DNA of 64,000 bases from assembly GCA_023443225.1 (NCBI GenBank), contig JAEZVF010000058.1:62001-126000 (forward strand), written 5' to 3'. The translations under genes were made by a program, and so were the position numbers. A model generated the notes under the pieces. It had not been told where the DNA came from. It worked only from the letters and a program-made list of their open reading frames with translations, and did not search any database. Of the stretch, positions 63,229 through 64,000 are shown one piece after another. Position 1 is the stretch's first letter; each line of letters opens with the position of its first letter. This stretch comes from Bacillota bacterium (GTDB lineage: Bacteria > Bacillota > Clostridia > Lachnospirales > Lachnospiraceae).

Positions 63229-63774
63229 ATGACAGTTGGCGAAAAAATAAGAGCTTATCGAACTCTCCGAGGTGTTTCGCAGAAAACACTCGGAGAACTT
63301 GCAGACATGAATGAAGTGACCATAAGAAAATACGAAGCCGGTGACAGGAATCCAAAACCCGACCAGCTTCTTAAAATCGCCAATGCATTTGGCGTAAGTA
63401 TTAATTTGTTTATGGATTTTGATATAGAAACAGTTTCAGACGTGCTGTCCCTTATTTTTAAGATGGACGAGCAGGTAGATTTAGAATTTCAGGGAAAGAA
63501 AAACTCCAAGGGTGTGATTGATCCAAAGACATTGACTTTGCGATTCAATCATCTACAGATAAATGAAAGACTGGCAAAATGGGCTCAAGCCAAAGCAGCT
63601 TTGCAGAAAACGATTGATTCTAGGAATGAATTTGGAAGTGATGAGGAATATCATGCTGAAGTAGCTGAATTGATGGAAATGTGTGAACGGATAAAACAGA
63701 GTTTGGTGGATAGTAATTTGCTGGTGAAGAAGGGCTCTAACGGAAACTCTATTCAATCATTTATATTGGATTAA
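63229..63774 (+). CDS. XRE-family transcriptional regulator
   Basis: A 181-residue regulator. Residues 1-65 form an HTH_3 domain (MTVGEKIRAYRTLRGVSQKT, then EVTIRKYEAGDRNPKPDQLL). The C-terminal part (about 80-180) is helical, with LTLRFNHLQINERLAKWAQA, and is shared with phage- and element-borne Firmicutes regulators. The ATG at 63229 follows AGAGGTG; an in-frame ATG at 63187 would lie inside the operator and is unlikely. It may be a C-protein for the neighbouring restriction locus, or belong to a mobile element. Confidence 0.83.
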   Translation: MTVGEKIRAYRTLRGVSQKTLGELADMNEVTIRKYEAGDRNPKPDQLLKIANAFGVSINLFMDFDIETVSDVLSLIFKMDEQVDLEFQGKKNSKGVIDPKTLTLRFNHLQINERLAKWAQAKAALQKTIDSRNEFGSDEEYHAEVAELMEMCERIKQSLVDSNLLVKKGSNGNSIQSFILD

Positions 63775-63800
63775 AATGTTGGGGGGAAACAGGAATAATT

Positions 63801-64000
63801 ATGCGTGAAAAATTATCACAAAAACAAAGATTAGTAACAGCCTTTATATATTTAATTGCTATAATGTTGACATTCAATACGTTAGGAGGCGGTCTAAGTA
63901 GCATTTTCGACCAAAATAACGATTCAAGTATTTGGTTCTATTCTGGGATACTTTTAATCATAATGGGTAAATATGTAACTGAACCATATTTTTCTACTCC
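63801..64000 (+). CDS. Membrane protein, N-terminal part
   Basis: The first 66 codons of a gene that runs off the right edge. It starts MREKLSQKQRLVTAFIYLIA, giving two hydrophobic segments (about 13-32 and 45-57). The ATG lies 26 bases after the regulator's stop, with AGGA eight bases upstream, so it is probably cotranscribed. No family can be recognised from this length. Confidence 0.6.
   Translation, partial: MREKLSQKQRLVTAFIYLIAIMLTFNTLGGGLSSIFDQNNDSSIWFYSGILLIIMGKYVTEPYFST

Overview
The window looks like chromosomal DNA of a motile, low-GC, Gram-positive anaerobe of the class Clostridia. The family Lachnospiraceae is the best guess. The reasons are an A/T-rich sequence with strong AGGAGG-type ribosome binding sites, a Firmicutes-type flgM-flgN-flgK-flgL-fliW-csrA-flaG-fliD order, SigD-like promoters, a BMP-type nucleoside ABC transporter linked to deoC/deoD, and Clostridia-type jetABCD genes. 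This is inference from gene content and remembered families; no database search was possible.

Layout. 1-7880: late flagellar genes, all on the minus strand, with two tandem FlgK genes, the FliW/CsrA pair and two good SigD-type promoters. 8117-9382: lysA-like decarboxylase. 9867-14058: a type IIA topoisomerase pair (parE/parC-like), followed by a 208-bp foldback element. 14394-21855: nucleoside uptake and deoxyribonucleoside breakdown (deoC, deoD, a frameshifted bmpA, nupO, nupP, nupQ) with a divergent deoR. 22012-26228: a P-type cation ATPase with two single-RCK TrkA-like proteins. 26429-33534: a mixed accessory stretch (InlB-repeat protein, NudC, MscS, small proteins, an XRE regulator, a lipoprotein, and a secreted-protein candidate behind a SigD-like promoter).

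33636-42503: a complete Wadjet (jetABCD) plasmid-defence operon with recQ just upstream on the same strand. 42737-50812: a maltodextrin/starch operon (lacI, cytoplasmic GH13 enzyme, binding protein, two permeases, secreted alpha-amylase) behind one promoter with two LacI/CcpA-like operators. The ATPase of this importer is not in the window. The amylase signal peptide has no in-frame start codon. 50902-54513: a restriction-modification pair, a nuclease-methyltransferase fusion plus a separate methyltransferase. 54976-58367: a flavin-type oxidoreductase-like protein, an AraC regulator, and a TetR regulator with an RnfC-like iron-sulphur protein behind a perfect operator-promoter. 58748-62768: an XRE membrane regulator, then a second restriction-modification locus (C5 methyltransferase, terminator, two nuclease-like genes). 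63011-64000: insertion-sequence-end-like repeats, an XRE regulator with a palindromic operator, and a membrane protein cut by the window edge.

From about 33.6 kb onward three nucleic-acid defence loci lie within 29 kb, interleaved with sugar-use and regulatory genes, so this half reads as an accessory or defence-rich region. No tRNA, rRNA, CRISPR array or intact transposase was seen. Two apparent single-base frame problems (bmpA and the amylase start) could be real mutations or sequence errors.
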